The notes: generated by a model from the sequence alone, not told the origin. 64,000 nt of DNA from Chelativorans sp. ZYF759 (GCF_012911015.1 NZ_WVVV01000003.1:62480-126479), one strand, 5' to 3'; positions 30,515-43,538 are shown, numbered from the stretch's first letter. Translations and numbers: made by a program.

Positions 30515-31681
30515 ATGCTAGTGTGGGCAGAAAGATTGGGGCATCCTTTGCAAGACCGCGTTGATCCGACGTCTTCAGATCGTTGCGAAGAAGACGAGCG
30601 CACGGCGATCGTTGAATCCTACGGCATCCTCGACACGCCGACCGAACGAGACTTTGACGACCTCGTCGAAATAGCGGCGCAGGTCTGCGAGGCTCCCATT
30701 GCCGTCGTCAATCTGGTCACGGACAAGCGGCAATTCTTCAAGGCGGAAGTCGGTCTGGGCGTGCGCGAAACGCCGCTGGAAACGTCATTCTGCCGCCACG
30801 CGCTGCTTGAAGAGGATTTTCTTCAGGTACCGGATGCCGCCCTCGATTCACGCTTCGACGGCAACCCGCTTGTTCACGAAGATCCGATGCTTCGATTTTA
30901 CGCCGGCGCGCTTGTGAAGAACAGGGACGGTGTCGCGCTCGGAACGGTCTGCGTCCTCGACTACCGGCCGCGCACGCTGGACAGACATCAGGTCCGCACC
31001 CTTGAACTCCTCGCCCGCCAGGCGATGGTCCAGATCGAGTTGCGCAAGGCGGTCGTCGAGCGCGAGGAGAGCATCGCCGAGCTGCAGCGCGTGCTGGAGA
31101 GCCGTGCCCTGGTCGCCCGCGAGCTTTCCCACAGGATCAAGAACGTACTTGGCCTCGTGCAGGCCATCATCAGCCAGTCGTTCCGCACGAGCGCCGGGAT
31201 GGACCACAAAGAGCTCGAGACAGTGCTCGCCGGTCGCATCGCAGCCCTGTCTCGCGCCGAAGACAATCTGACCCAGGACGGAGCTCCCACTAAGGACGTC
31301 CGCCGTCTCGTGGAGACCGTGCTCGCGCCGCATGGAACCGAGCGGATGACGTTCGAGGGCCCGCAAGTCGCTCTCAGTGACGAACAGCGCCTTGGCCTGA
31401 GCCTGGCCGTCCACGAACTCGCGACCAACGCCACGAAATATGGGGCTCTGTCGTCGCCAGACGGACGCGTGGCGGTCAAATGGTCGGCCGGCGCCGATGG
31501 CCGGTTCGAGTTCCGCTGGCTGGAGAACGACGGACCGCCGGTTGCCGAACCGGTTCTGAAGGGCTTCGGCACACGCATCCTTTCCAGCATCGTCGGACAT
31601 TTTTTCTCCGGCCAGACCCGCATCGAGTACAGACCCGAGGGCCTGCATTTCGAGCTTCGCGGCATCCTGCAGGCCGACTGA
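30515..31681 (+). CDS. GAF-domain HWE-family sensor histidine kinase
   Basis: A 388-residue soluble sensor kinase. The GAF domain spans about 45-180 (DLVEIAAQVCEAPIAVVNLVTD, with the conserved RFYAGALVKNRDGVALGTVC). The HWE/HisKA_2 dimerisation domain carries the phosphoacceptor His 206 (ARELSHRIKNVLGLVQAII). The ATPase domain has LAVHELATNATKYGALS and the WLENDGPP block that gives the HWE class its name. No response regulator is adjacent; HWE kinases often feed general-stress or light/oxygen pathways. The start is uncertain: ATG 30515 or the TTG at 30536. Confidence 0.9.
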   Translation: MLVWAERLGHPLQDRVDPTSSDRCEEDERTAIVESYGILDTPTERDFDDLVEIAAQVCEAPIAVVNLVTDKRQFFKAEVGLGVRETPLETSFCRHALLEEDFLQVPDAALDSRFDGNPLVHEDPMLRFYAGALVKNRDGVALGTVCVLDYRPRTLDRHQVRTLELLARQAMVQIELRKAVVEREESIAELQRVLESRALVARELSHRIKNVLGLVQAIISQSFRTSAGMDHKELETVLAGRIAALSRAEDNLTQDGAPTKDVRRLVETVLAPHGTERMTFEGPQVALSDEQRLGLSLAVHELATNATKYGALSSPDGRVAVKWSAGADGRFEFRWLENDGPPVAEPVLKGFGTRILSSIVGHFFSGQTRIEYRPEGLHFELRGILQAD

Positions 31682-31788
31682 TCCCACCCCGCAACCGATG
31701 AAATCGCAGAGACGTGGCCTCGGCCGCGGCTGCCGGGACTGTTTGTACTCCGCAGCCCGGTTCCCGCATTGATGCGCGCAATATCGTC

Positions 31789-31821
31789 TTGACGAAAGAT
31801 CATCTGCAACATAGATGATCT
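31789..31821 (+). promoter_or_regulatory. Promoter with overlapping palindromic operator before the azoreductase/MarR pair
   Basis: A -35 box TTGACG (31789-31794) is followed after 17 bases by a -10-like TAGATG (31812-31817). A perfect 9-bp inverted repeat, AGATCATCT (31797-31805) and AGATGATCT (31813-31821) with a 7-base spacer, fills the promoter. Two further partial copies (AGATGAT at 31829, TAGATCA at 31844) follow. The layout fits repression by the MarR protein encoded two genes on; that link is inference. Confidence 0.65.
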
Positions 31822-31849
31822 GAGCATTAGATGATAAGGAAGCTAGATC

Positions 31850-32503
31850 ATGCCTGCAATATTCCGCCTCGATGCCAGCATTCGGGAGAACGGGTCCGTG
31901 ACACGCGCCCTCGCCGACAGCCTGGAAACCGTACTTGTGACAAAACTGGGGGGCGCCTCCATCATCAGGCGGGGAATCGGGACCAATCCGTTGCCCGCGA
32001 CCGCCTGGGCCGACGCTGTTTTCGGGGCCTATACACAGGCCGAGAACCAGACCCCGCGCCAGCGCGAGGCGATGGCACTGGCGCGTGAAATGGCCGACGA
32101 GCTGATCAACGCTGATGCCTATATCTTCGCCGTGCCCTTCTACAATTTCGGTGTCTCCCAGCACTTCAAGGCATGGGTCGACATCGTGCTGGGCGAGCCG
32201 CGTTTTGCGCCGGGCACCGAGAGCGCCATCGCGGGGCGGCCCGCCCAACTCGTCGTGGCGCGGGGAGGGGGATACGGTCCCGGGACGCCACGGCACGGTT
32301 GGGATCACGGCACTGCCTGGTATCGGCGCGTCCTCGAAGACATATGGAAGCTCGACGTGCAGGTGATCGAGTGCGAATTGACACTCGCGGACGTCACGCC
32401 GGCCATGGAAGGCCTGCGCCCGCAGGCGGCCGAAAATCTTGCAAATGCGCATGCGCACGCAAAAGACAACGCCATGCACCTGGCGCAAAGGCTGGCCGCC
32501 TAG
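31850..32503 (+). CDS. FMN-dependent NADH-azoreductase / flavodoxin-fold NAD(P)H oxidoreductase
   Basis: A 217-residue flavodoxin-like reductase of the AzoR/acyl-carrier-protein phosphodiesterase group. Motifs: the FMN phosphate loop LDASIRENGSVTRALAD, the PFYNFGVSQHFKAWVDIVLG segment that lines the flavin, and VARGGGYGPGT. It would reduce quinones, azo or nitro compounds with NAD(P)H. It sits right behind the palindromic operator and 44 bases before the MarR gene, a usual arrangement for an electrophile- or quinone-inducible detoxification pair. Confidence 0.9.
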   Translation: MPAIFRLDASIRENGSVTRALADSLETVLVTKLGGASIIRRGIGTNPLPATAWADAVFGAYTQAENQTPRQREAMALAREMADELINADAYIFAVPFYNFGVSQHFKAWVDIVLGEPRFAPGTESAIAGRPAQLVVARGGGYGPGTPRHGWDHGTAWYRRVLEDIWKLDVQVIECELTLADVTPAMEGLRPQAAENLANAHAHAKDNAMHLAQRLAA

Positions 32504-32547
32504 GCTGGTTCTCGACTTGCGTGCCGTCGGGGACTAAAAAGGGCGCC

Positions 32548-33072
32548 ATGAGCAGTTCCCCAAAACCCGCGGCGGCACCCTCTCTGCGAGCCAATCTCGG
32601 CTGGGCGCTCGCAACCTTGTTGCGGGCCTATCAAAAACAGGTGGAGGAAGCCCTTGCAGGACTCCCCGGAGGCGCGCGCGCCTTCCTGGTGATGTCGCTC
32701 GTTGAAAGGGAAACCTGTCACAGCCAGATCGCCATTGCGGCGCGGCTTGGGCTCGACAAGACCACTTTGACCTATCTGATCGACGGGCTTGAAAAGGATG
32801 GGCTCGTCAAGCGCAGCCCCGATCCGCAGGACAGGCGAAGCCGCCATATCAACCTCACGGCCAAGGGGCAGAAGGCCCTTTCCCGGTTCGCAAATGCGGT
32901 GGACGAGGTCGAGCAGCACCTGTTGTCGCGGCTAGGCGCCTCCGAGGCGGCGCAGTTCCGGCATCTGCTGGTCACGGCTGCCGGGCTGGAGCATCCCTCC
33001 GACGCATCAGCCGATGAGGAGGACGACGTCCATATCTGCAAGGTCACGTTGGGCGCGAACGAGACTCTCTGA
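32548..33072 (+). CDS. MarR-family transcriptional regulator
   Basis: A 174-residue winged-helix repressor. The DNA-binding part is clear: HSQIAIAARLGLDKTTLTYLIDGLEKDGLVKRSPDPQDRR, with the recognition helix around LDKTTLTYLIDGLE and the wing Asp-Arg (DRRSRHINLTAKGQ). The N- and C-terminal helices form the dimer. It probably represses the azoreductase promoter and its own transcript, with a small aromatic or quinone ligand as inducer. The chosen ATG 32548 has only a weak site (gggcgcc). Convergent with pgm. Confidence 0.92.
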   Translation: MSSSPKPAAAPSLRANLGWALATLLRAYQKQVEEALAGLPGGARAFLVMSLVERETCHSQIAIAARLGLDKTTLTYLIDGLEKDGLVKRSPDPQDRRSRHINLTAKGQKALSRFANAVDEVEQHLLSRLGASEAAQFRHLLVTAAGLEHPSDASADEEDDVHICKVTLGANETL

Positions 33073-33095
33073 CGCGCCAGGCGGGCTGCCACCGG

Positions 33096-34748
<1,653 letters not shown>

Positions 34749-34775
34749 TTAGGGGGAGGCGGTGGCCCGAATGGG

Positions 34776-35369
34776 CTACCGCCGGAACAGGGACTTCAGA
34801 AGATAGTGCATCGGGCCGATAACGACCACCGGCAGCAGCGCCATGTAGAGACCGAGATAGACGAGCGGCGGCAGCGGCTGTTCGCCATCCTCGCCCAGAC
34901 CGTGCACCCAGTTGATGTTGTCTTCGGGCGGGGTGAGCAGCCAGCTGGCCGCGAGCACCACCCAGGCAAGCAGTATCTGCACCCACCAGGCGCGACGATC
35001 GTAGCCCTGACGAACGAGCATCCAGATGATGGCCGGCGGGATGACGAGATGGAAGCCGGACAGGACCCGCAGATGCAGTTCCATCTCGTCGTCGAACATG
35101 TAGGCGGCCAGACCGATCAGATTGCCGCCCGCCAGGAAATCGACAAGCCAGGCCATCTCGAAGGGCAGGACGCCGACGGCCATGGTGGAATAGACCAGCC
35201 GGTTGCCGGTCCACAACGCGATCAGGACGGCGAAAAGCGCGATGTCGGAGAACCAGAGGAAATTGCCCGGCCCGTGGGCCTGCCAGTAGATCGGCACCAG
35301 CACGGCCACGAACGCCGTCAGCGGCAGCGTCGCCCAGAGCGGATAGGCAGGATAGCGGTTTGCCGGCAT
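34776..35369 (-). CDS. Multispanning membrane protein, function unknown
   Basis: A 197-residue integral membrane protein with about six helices (LWATLPLTAFVAVLVPIYW, FSDIALFAVLIALWTG and so on) rich in Trp and Pro near the ends. Similar hypothetical membrane proteins with a NFLWFSDIA and FHLVIPP pattern occur in many bacteria, but no role is known. The start is uncertain: ATG 35369 is used, and an in-frame ATG at 35438 would add 23 residues; neither has a good ribosome binding site. It ends 45 bases before the pgm start on the same strand. Confidence 0.75.
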   Translation of the reverse strand: MPANRYPAYPLWATLPLTAFVAVLVPIYWQAHGPGNFLWFSDIALFAVLIALWTGNRLVYSTMAVGVLPFEMAWLVDFLAGGNLIGLAAYMFDDEMELHLRVLSGFHLVIPPAIIWMLVRQGYDRRAWWVQILLAWVVLAASWLLTPPEDNINWVHGLGEDGEQPLPPLVYLGLYMALLPVVVIGPMHYLLKSLFRR

Positions 35370-35503
35370 GAAGCCGCAACGGTCGGGCAACGGCAGATGT
35401 TCCGGCCGGCAGAATCGGGATTTATTGCTGCATTGCATCAAATGCGGGTGGAGACGCTTCGCGTTTTCCGCTATCGCCAAGCCATCCTTTTGCGGAGGAC
35501 GAC

Positions 35504-38167
<2,664 letters not shown>

Positions 38168-38172
38168 GGGTT

Positions 38173-38210
38173 ACCCTCCCCCTTGTGGGGAGGGTCGGAC
38201 CGCAGGTCCG
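38173..38210. repeat. Double-hairpin intergenic repeat
   Basis: Two adjacent perfect stems start 6 bases after ppdK. The first is ACCCTCCCC, a 5-base loop and GGGGAGGGT (38173-38195); the second is CGGACC, 3 bases and GGTCCG (38196-38210). They are followed by GGGTGGGGG. This CCCTCCCC...GGTCCGGGGTGGGG pattern is, from memory, a very common dispersed palindromic repeat in Hyphomicrobiales genomes. It may also end the ppdK transcript, and it marks the boundary of the accessory gene that follows. Confidence 0.65.
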
Positions 38211-38250
38211 GGGTGGGGGAACGGCGCATCGAGCAGTGCGCCCGCTGCCG

Positions 38251-38276
38251 TGTAATGTGTTGCATTACACATTACA
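38251..38276. promoter_or_regulatory. Perfect palindromic operator before the HTH-nuclease-STAND gene
   Basis: Arms TGTAATGTGT (38251-38260) and ACACATTACA (38267-38276) are exact reverse complements around TGCATT. A second register, TGTAATG and CATTACA spaced by 5 bases, is nested inside it, so two dimers or two conformations could bind. The centre is 50 bases before the start codon of a protein with a HigA-type HTH. HigA antitoxins bind such palindromes in their own promoters, so autorepression is the simplest reading (inference). Confidence 0.7.
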
Positions 38277-38313
38277 AATCGCTACTTTTTCTCAACAGAA
38301 GAGGAAGCAGCGA

Positions 38314-41300
38314 ATGGTCAAGCGCGCGACGTCAGCCAAAGCAGAAGCCCCCCCACATCCTGGCCAATATGTGCGCGAGTTCGTTCTAAACCCTAAATCG
38401 ATTTCAGTGACCCAAGCGGCCAAGCTCCTCGATGTCAGTAGGCCGAACGTATCGAATTTCCTCAATGGCAAGGCGGCGGCCACTGCCGAAATGGCTGCGC
38501 GGATCGAGCGGGCATTTAAGATTCCGGCACAGGACCTGCTCGATATGCAGGCATCCTACGATGCGGCGGCCGCCAGATTGAAAGGTGCGCAGTCCAGCGC
38601 TACGGCGTATGTGCCTCCATTTCTTGCCTTCACGCGGAATAACATCGAGGATTGGGCGGTTAGAAACATCTCAGCCCGCACGCGCTTTTCGGTGTTTCTG
38701 CGTACCTTGGTCAATTCAACAGGGATCAGACTAACCAAGGTAGATTTCCCCGGTAACGACGATGCGGAGCGCCCCGGCTGGGACGGGTTCGTAGAGACGA
38801 CGGAAGGTACGCGATGGATCCCGGCAGGCATTTCGGGCTGGGAGATCGGTGTAAGCCAAGACATCAAGCGCAAGGCAGACGGTGACTTTGCCAAAAGCAT
38901 TAAGGCTCTCAGCAAGTCTGAGCGCATGACGATGACCTTCATCTTCGTCACACCGAGAGCGTGGTCAGGCAAAACGACGTGGACAGCCGACGCAAAATCC
39001 AAAGGACAGTGGAAGGATGTGCGCGCCTATGATGCACAGGACCTGGAACAGTGGCTGGAGCAGTCACTTGCCGCCCAGGCTTGGTTCGCAAATGAAACGC
39101 ACCATCCTTCGGAAGGTGTCCGCTCTCTGGACAAATGCTGGGCTGACTGGGCCTCGGTGACGACGCCTCCTTTGTCAGCGACGTTGTTCAAGTCAGGCAT
39201 CGACGCGGCAAAACGCACGATGCACTCTCGGCTCACCAAAGAGCCGGATGGACCAACGGTCATAGCCGCCGATTCCACCGGTGAAGCATTAGCGTTGCTG
39301 TCACAGCTGTTCGGGCAAAGCGGTGGCGATGAGCTGGCTGCTTATCGAGATCAAGTTTTGATATTCGATGTGCCAGGTGTCCTGCCACGGCTAGCGCAGA
39401 GCACGCAGAGTTTCATTGCGGTGGTGGCGAGCCGCGAGGCAGAGCGAGAACTGGCTCCATTCGCCCGGGCATTGCACACAATAGTTGTGTATCCGCGCAA
39501 CGCCGCGGTGGAGCCGCACATCGTCCTTGAGCCCGCGAGCTACGAGACTTTTCGCGCCGCTCTCGAAGAAATGGGTTACAGCAGGGACGATGCCAACCGG
39601 CTTGATAACGAGTCGGGGCGATCCCTGACCGTCTTGCGCCGGCGTCTTTCGACGGTTCCTGCCGTACGCACACCCGAATGGGCCGAACCGACTACAGCGG
39701 CACGTCTCGTGCCGTTCCTGTTTGTTGGCACCTGGAACTCCGCCAACGAAACGGACAGGGAGGCTCTTTCCCTGCTCTCCAACGATGTCTCGTACGAGAC
39801 CCTCGAAAAGGAATGCCTTGAGCTGGCGCAGCTCAATGATGCGCCGATTTGGACTATCGGAACCTATCGAGGTGTTATCTCAAAAATCGACCTGCTGTTC
39901 GCAATAGCAAGCTCCATCACGGCCAATGATTTGGATCGCTATTTTTCGATTGCGCGAATGGTGCTCGGCGAGGACGATCCGGCACTTGATCTTCCCGAAA
40001 GCGAACGGTGGGCGGCGTCCATTCATGGCAAGGCGCGGGATTTTTCGGCCGCTTTTCGCGAGGGTTTTTCTGAAACGCTGGTGTTGTTGGCGGTTCATGG
40101 AAACACGCTCTTCAAGAGCCGTCTCGGGAAAGATCTGGAGTTCGAAGCGGAACGCCTTGTGCATGACCTTTTGCCAGCACCTCTCACCTTGCGAAAACTA
40201 GAGGCGAACGATCGCGATCTGCCCACCTACGCCGAGGCCGCGCCCAATGCGTTTCTCACCATCATCGAACGCGATCTGAAGTCTGCAGATCCCATGGTAC
40301 TCGGCCTTCTTCGCCCCGTCGATTCTGGTCTTTTCGGCAGCCATCCGAGCCGCACCGGCTTGCTCTGGGCCTTGGAGGACCTGTCGTGGAATCCGGCCAC
40401 ACTTCCTCGTGCCGCCCGAATTCTTGCGCGGCTCGCAGAAGTTGAGATCAATGACAACTGGATAAACAAGCCGACCCATTCGTTGGGTGCGATCTTTAGG
40501 GCCTGGATGCCTCAGACGGCGGCCAGTCACGATGACCGCGTTGGACTCATGAAGACTCTCGCGGAGAGGCATCCGGGCGTCGCGTGGAAGATCTGCATTG
40601 AGCAAATCGATACTCGCGGACAAATGGGAGACTACAGCCATAAACCGCGCTGGCGGACGGATGGCTTTGGCTACGGGGAACCTCTTCCAACATGGGGGCC
40701 GATCATCGCGTTCAGGCTTGAGATGCTGCGTATGGTCCTCGACTGGCCGCACTATTCGATGAAAATGTTGTGCGATCTCATCGAGTGCATTCATGACCTT
40801 GATGACGGCTCGCGCATCAAGGTCTGGGACATCGTGAGGTCATGGGCAACAGACGCATCTGATGACGAGAGGGCGGCAGTTCGTGAAAAGATTCGCGTGA
40901 CGCTAATGTCGCGTCGCGGCATCCGGCGAGCGGGGACAACCGGACGAGCCATTATGACGGCAGATGCACAAGCCGCGTATGCGGAGTTGGAGCCAGCGAA
41001 CCTACTGAACCGCCATCACTGGCTATTTCGTGAAGCATGGGTCCAGGAATCGGCGGATGAGCTCGAGGAAGAAGATTTCGACTACCGAAAGCGCGACGAG
41101 CGGATCAGGCAATTGCGCGCAACTGCCTTACGCGAGGTGTTTCAGGACCGTGGCGTAAGCGGGATCTTCGAATTGGCCAAGCGGGGCAGTGCAGCGTGGC
41201 AAATCGGCTGGTTGCTCGCAACCGATCTCATCCCGGAGCCTGAGCTTCCTAAGGTTCTTTTGGCTGCGTTTCAATTAATGCTCAATTCGGAATCTTGGAC

Positions 41301-42441
41301 AGATAGGAATCTGGTTTCAGGAGCCCTTCATGCAATTCGCGATTCTGAAAAGCGTAAGGCTCTCGTTCGTAGCCTGACAGAGCAGCTGTCCGGCGAAGAA
41401 GCCGCCAGGTTGCTGCTGTTGGCCCCGTTCTGCCGAAGTACATGGGAACTTGCGGACACGCTCAATCAATCCGAAAAGGAACTTTATTGGACCGAGGTAT
41501 CGCCCGATTGGATACATGATTCCGATGATGAGAATAGCGAGGCAATAGAACGCCTGCTGGCGGCAGAGCGACCGCGAGCGGCCTTTTCATGCGTCCGCTA
41601 TAAGCCATCAAAACTCCAGCCATCGATTCTCTATCGTGTCTTGAAGGCGATGGCGGGGGATAGCAAGGACAAGGCCGGGCAGTACCAAGTGGAGCAATAT
41701 AGTGTTGAGGAGGCCTTTCGAGCACTCGATGGTGCTTCCGAAGTCACCTTAGAGCAGAAGGCGGAACTGGAATTCGCCTATTTGGACGCTCTCGCTCGCC
41801 CTTGGTCAAGCAGGCAGAGACATGGGATCGTCAATCTCGAAAAGTACATTGAGGATCAACCCGGGATGTTCGTGCAGGCTGTCGTCTGGGCCTACAAGCG
41901 CAAGGATGGAGGGGAGGATCCGCAGGAATTTCGGGTGGCGCCTGAAAACCGCCAGCACTTTGCCGAGCGCGGGTATAGGTTGCTCGACGCCCTTGAGAGA
42001 ATACCGGGACAGGATGAGCCTGAAGATCGGCAGGCCGGCAGGCTCGCCGCATGGACAAAGACCGTCCGTGACGCTTGCGCAGATCTGGGCCGGGGAGACA
42101 TCGGCGATGTTTGCCTGGGAAAATTGCTTTCGAGCGCTCCGGTAGGAAGCGACGGTGTGTGGCCCTGCGAACCTGTTCGACAGGTAATGGAGGACATCCA
42201 GTCGGAAAGGATCTCAGAGGGAGCACATACAGGACTGTATAACGCACGCGGTGTGGTCTGGCGGGGCGAGGGGGGCAATCAGGAGCGGGAGCTTGCCCAA
42301 AAATATCGCGGCTGGGCTGTCGCTTTGCAATATTCTCATCCATTTGTTTCCTCGACTCTGCTGATGGGCATGGTTCGGACCTACGAGCGCGAAGCATCCC
42401 GTGAAGACATGGAAGCTGGGATTCGAAGACGTCTGCGATGA
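38314..42441 (+). CDS. Large HigA-HTH / nuclease-like / STAND-like protein, candidate defence gene
   Basis: A 1375-residue protein I cannot assign to a named system. Residues 10-80 form a HigA/XRE-type HTH (HPGQYVREFVLN; SVTQAAKLLDVSRPNVSNFL; NGKAAATAEMAARIERAF). Residues 140-255 hold a conserved block seen in large restriction/defence-like proteins (RPGWDGFVETTEGTRWIPAG, SGWEIG, TFIFVTPRAW, WKDVRAYDAQDLEQWLE); Asp157 and Glu177 are possible PD-(D/E)XK-type acids. Residues 310-450 resemble a decayed STAND NTPase: the P-loop position reads VIAADSTGEALALL without GKS/T, and ESGRSLTVLRRRLS looks like its winged-helix end. Residues 470-1375 are helical, repeat-like and acidic. ATG 38314 follows GAGGAAG. 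Codon use is clearly more AT-rich than the neighbours. Function is inference from architecture. Confidence 0.75.
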   Translation: MVKRATSAKAEAPPHPGQYVREFVLNPKSISVTQAAKLLDVSRPNVSNFLNGKAAATAEMAARIERAFKIPAQDLLDMQASYDAAAARLKGAQSSATAYVPPFLAFTRNNIEDWAVRNISARTRFSVFLRTLVNSTGIRLTKVDFPGNDDAERPGWDGFVETTEGTRWIPAGISGWEIGVSQDIKRKADGDFAKSIKALSKSERMTMTFIFVTPRAWSGKTTWTADAKSKGQWKDVRAYDAQDLEQWLEQSLAAQAWFANETHHPSEGVRSLDKCWADWASVTTPPLSATLFKSGIDAAKRTMHSRLTKEPDGPTVIAADSTGEALALLSQLFGQSGGDELAAYRDQVLIFDVPGVLPRLAQSTQSFIAVVASREAERELAPFARALHTIVVYPRNAAVEPHIVLEPASYETFRAALEEMGYSRDDANRLDNESGRSLTVLRRRLSTVPAVRTPEWAEPTTAARLVPFLFVGTWNSANETDREALSLLSNDVSYETLEKECLELAQLNDAPIWTIGTYRGVISKIDLLFAIASSITANDLDRYFSIARMVLGEDDPALDLPESERWAASIHGKARDFSAAFREGFSETLVLLAVHGNTLFKSRLGKDLEFEAERLVHDLLPAPLTLRKLEANDRDLPTYAEAAPNAFLTIIERDLKSADPMVLGLLRPVDSGLFGSHPSRTGLLWALEDLSWNPATLPRAARILARLAEVEINDNWINKPTHSLGAIFRAWMPQTAASHDDRVGLMKTLAERHPGVAWKICIEQIDTRGQMGDYSHKPRWRTDGFGYGEPLPTWGPIIAFRLEMLRMVLDWPHYSMKMLCDLIECIHDLDDGSRIKVWDIVRSWATDASDDERAAVREKIRVTLMSRRGIRRAGTTGRAIMTADAQAAYAELEPANLLNRHHWLFREAWVQESADELEEEDFDYRKRDERIRQLRATALREVFQDRGVSGIFELAKRGSAAWQIGWLLATDLIPEPELPKVLLAAFQLMLNSESWTDRNLVSGALHAIRDSEKRKALVRSLTEQLSGEEAARLLLLAPFCRSTWELADTLNQSEKELYWTEVSPDWIHDSDDENSEAIERLLAAERPRAAFSCVRYKPSKLQPSILYRVLKAMAGDSKDKAGQYQVEQYSVEEAFRALDGASEVTLEQKAELEFAYLDALARPWSSRQRHGIVNLEKYIEDQPGMFVQAVVWAYKRKDGGEDPQEFRVAPENRQHFAERGYRLLDALERIPGQDEPEDRQAGRLAAWTKTVRDACADLGRGDIGDVCLGKLLSSAPVGSDGVWPCEPVRQVMEDIQSERISEGAHTGLYNARGVVWRGEGGNQERELAQKYRGWAVALQYSHPFVSSTLLMGMVRTYEREASREDMEAGIRRRLR

Positions 42442-42779
42442 GGCTGCCGGCAGATCGTGAATCAAGATGCAACTTCTGTTCATGTCTCGCGATGAGGCGG
42501 ATCAGCAACGGCCCACCCCGCCCCAAAACCATACGGCCGGCGTCCGGGGGAGGGGCCGCCGGCCGGCGGGGGCCGTTGCGGAGAGGTTCGCACGGCCGCC
42601 CGCGTCAGGAGCAGAGCGCTGCCTTGAGGCGGTCGACATGGGGCGGACTGCTTCCGGCCCCTTGTCCAGCCTTCTCTGCTGGGTCTTCGTTCCCCCACTT
42701 ATCCACCCCCCTCCCACCTCCGCGATAATCCCTCCCACCCCGGCACTCCCGCCGGGCGTTTTTGCCTCAGGAGGGTTTC
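42442..42779. other. Intergenic region without a supported gene
   Basis: 338 bases between the large accessory gene and the 228-residue gene. It is very C- and G-rich in its second half (runs such as CCCCCCTCCCACC) with short palindromes (GCCGGC repeats near 42560). Open frames here are composition artefacts. A CAGGAGGG ribosome binding site for the next gene lies at its right end (42767-42775). Confidence 0.5.
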
Positions 42780-43466
42780 ATGTCGCGCAACATCACCGAT
42801 CAGCAATGGGCGTCCGCCCGGTCGATCAGCGAGGGGCTTGCGGCCACGCATGCGCGGATCGCGGGCGTCATGGGGGTGCACCAGACCACCGTCGCGCATC
42901 GGGCGCTGGAGGACGGGTGGGCTTCGGTCGACTACCGTTTCGGCAAGGTGCGCCGGGCGCAGGCCTGGGTGCAGGAGCTTTCGCGGCGGCTGAAGGCCGG
43001 CGAGGAGGTCGATGTCGATGAGGAGGCAGCCCCCGCCGTCGCGGCAGCGGAGGAGGAGGCCGAACTGGAGCCCTGGCCCGACGAGCCGCCCGCCGCGCGC
43101 ATCGCGCGCATCGGCGCGGTCCTGACCAGGCGCACCGAGGCGATCCTGCGCAAGGTCGAGGCCGGCCAGCCGCTGGAGACGCGGCAGATCACGGCGCTTT
43201 CCAGCCTGGTGGCGCTCTCGGAGCGCATCGCCGACATGGCGCGCGAGGAGATGCGGCAGGAGCAGAAGAAGGGCGACGAAGAACTGGCCGAGATCTACCG
43301 CAATATCGAGGAGCGTATCGCCTATCTGGCGCTCGAAGAGGCGCGGCGGCTGGCCGTCGAGGTGCTCGGCCTTTCGCCATACGAGGTGGAGGAAAAACTG
43401 CCCTGGCGCTTCGACGAGGAAGAGGAGGACGAGGACGCGGCGGCGGAAGAGGGGGCCGGGCAATAG
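42780..43466 (+). CDS. Hypothetical protein with N-terminal HTH-like segment
   Basis: A 228-residue acidic protein. The N-terminus (ITDQQWASARSISEGLAATH, then ARIAGVMGVHQTTVAHRALEDGW) looks like a helix-turn-helix of the terminase-small-subunit or resolvase kind. A Pro/Glu-rich linker, a long helical segment (about 100-190, heptad-like Glu/Arg/Ala) and an Asp/Glu-rich tail (FDEEEEDEDAAAEEGAGQ) follow. No named family is recognised. The start is fixed by an excellent CAGGAGG site. It lies 72 bases before the acyl-CoA synthetase gene. Confidence 0.72.
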   Translation: MSRNITDQQWASARSISEGLAATHARIAGVMGVHQTTVAHRALEDGWASVDYRFGKVRRAQAWVQELSRRLKAGEEVDVDEEAAPAVAAAEEEAELEPWPDEPPAARIARIGAVLTRRTEAILRKVEAGQPLETRQITALSSLVALSERIADMAREEMRQEQKKGDEELAEIYRNIEERIAYLALEEARRLAVEVLGLSPYEVEEKLPWRFDEEEEDEDAAAEEGAGQ

Positions 43467-43538
43467 GGGCGGGCGCATGGCTTGCCAAGGCGCCACTTTG
43501 ATCGGAGATTGGGCGCGCCGATCTTTGGGAGGAGATGC

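Noticed and set aside
38251-38276. The TGTAATG repeats considered as a CRISPR fragment
   Set aside because: Only one inverted pair is present, with no spaced direct repeats and no cas genes anywhere in the window.
42442-43021. Plus-strand frame 42467-43021 after the large accessory gene
   Set aside because: No start signal, and its second half is out of frame with the better-supported gene at 42780.
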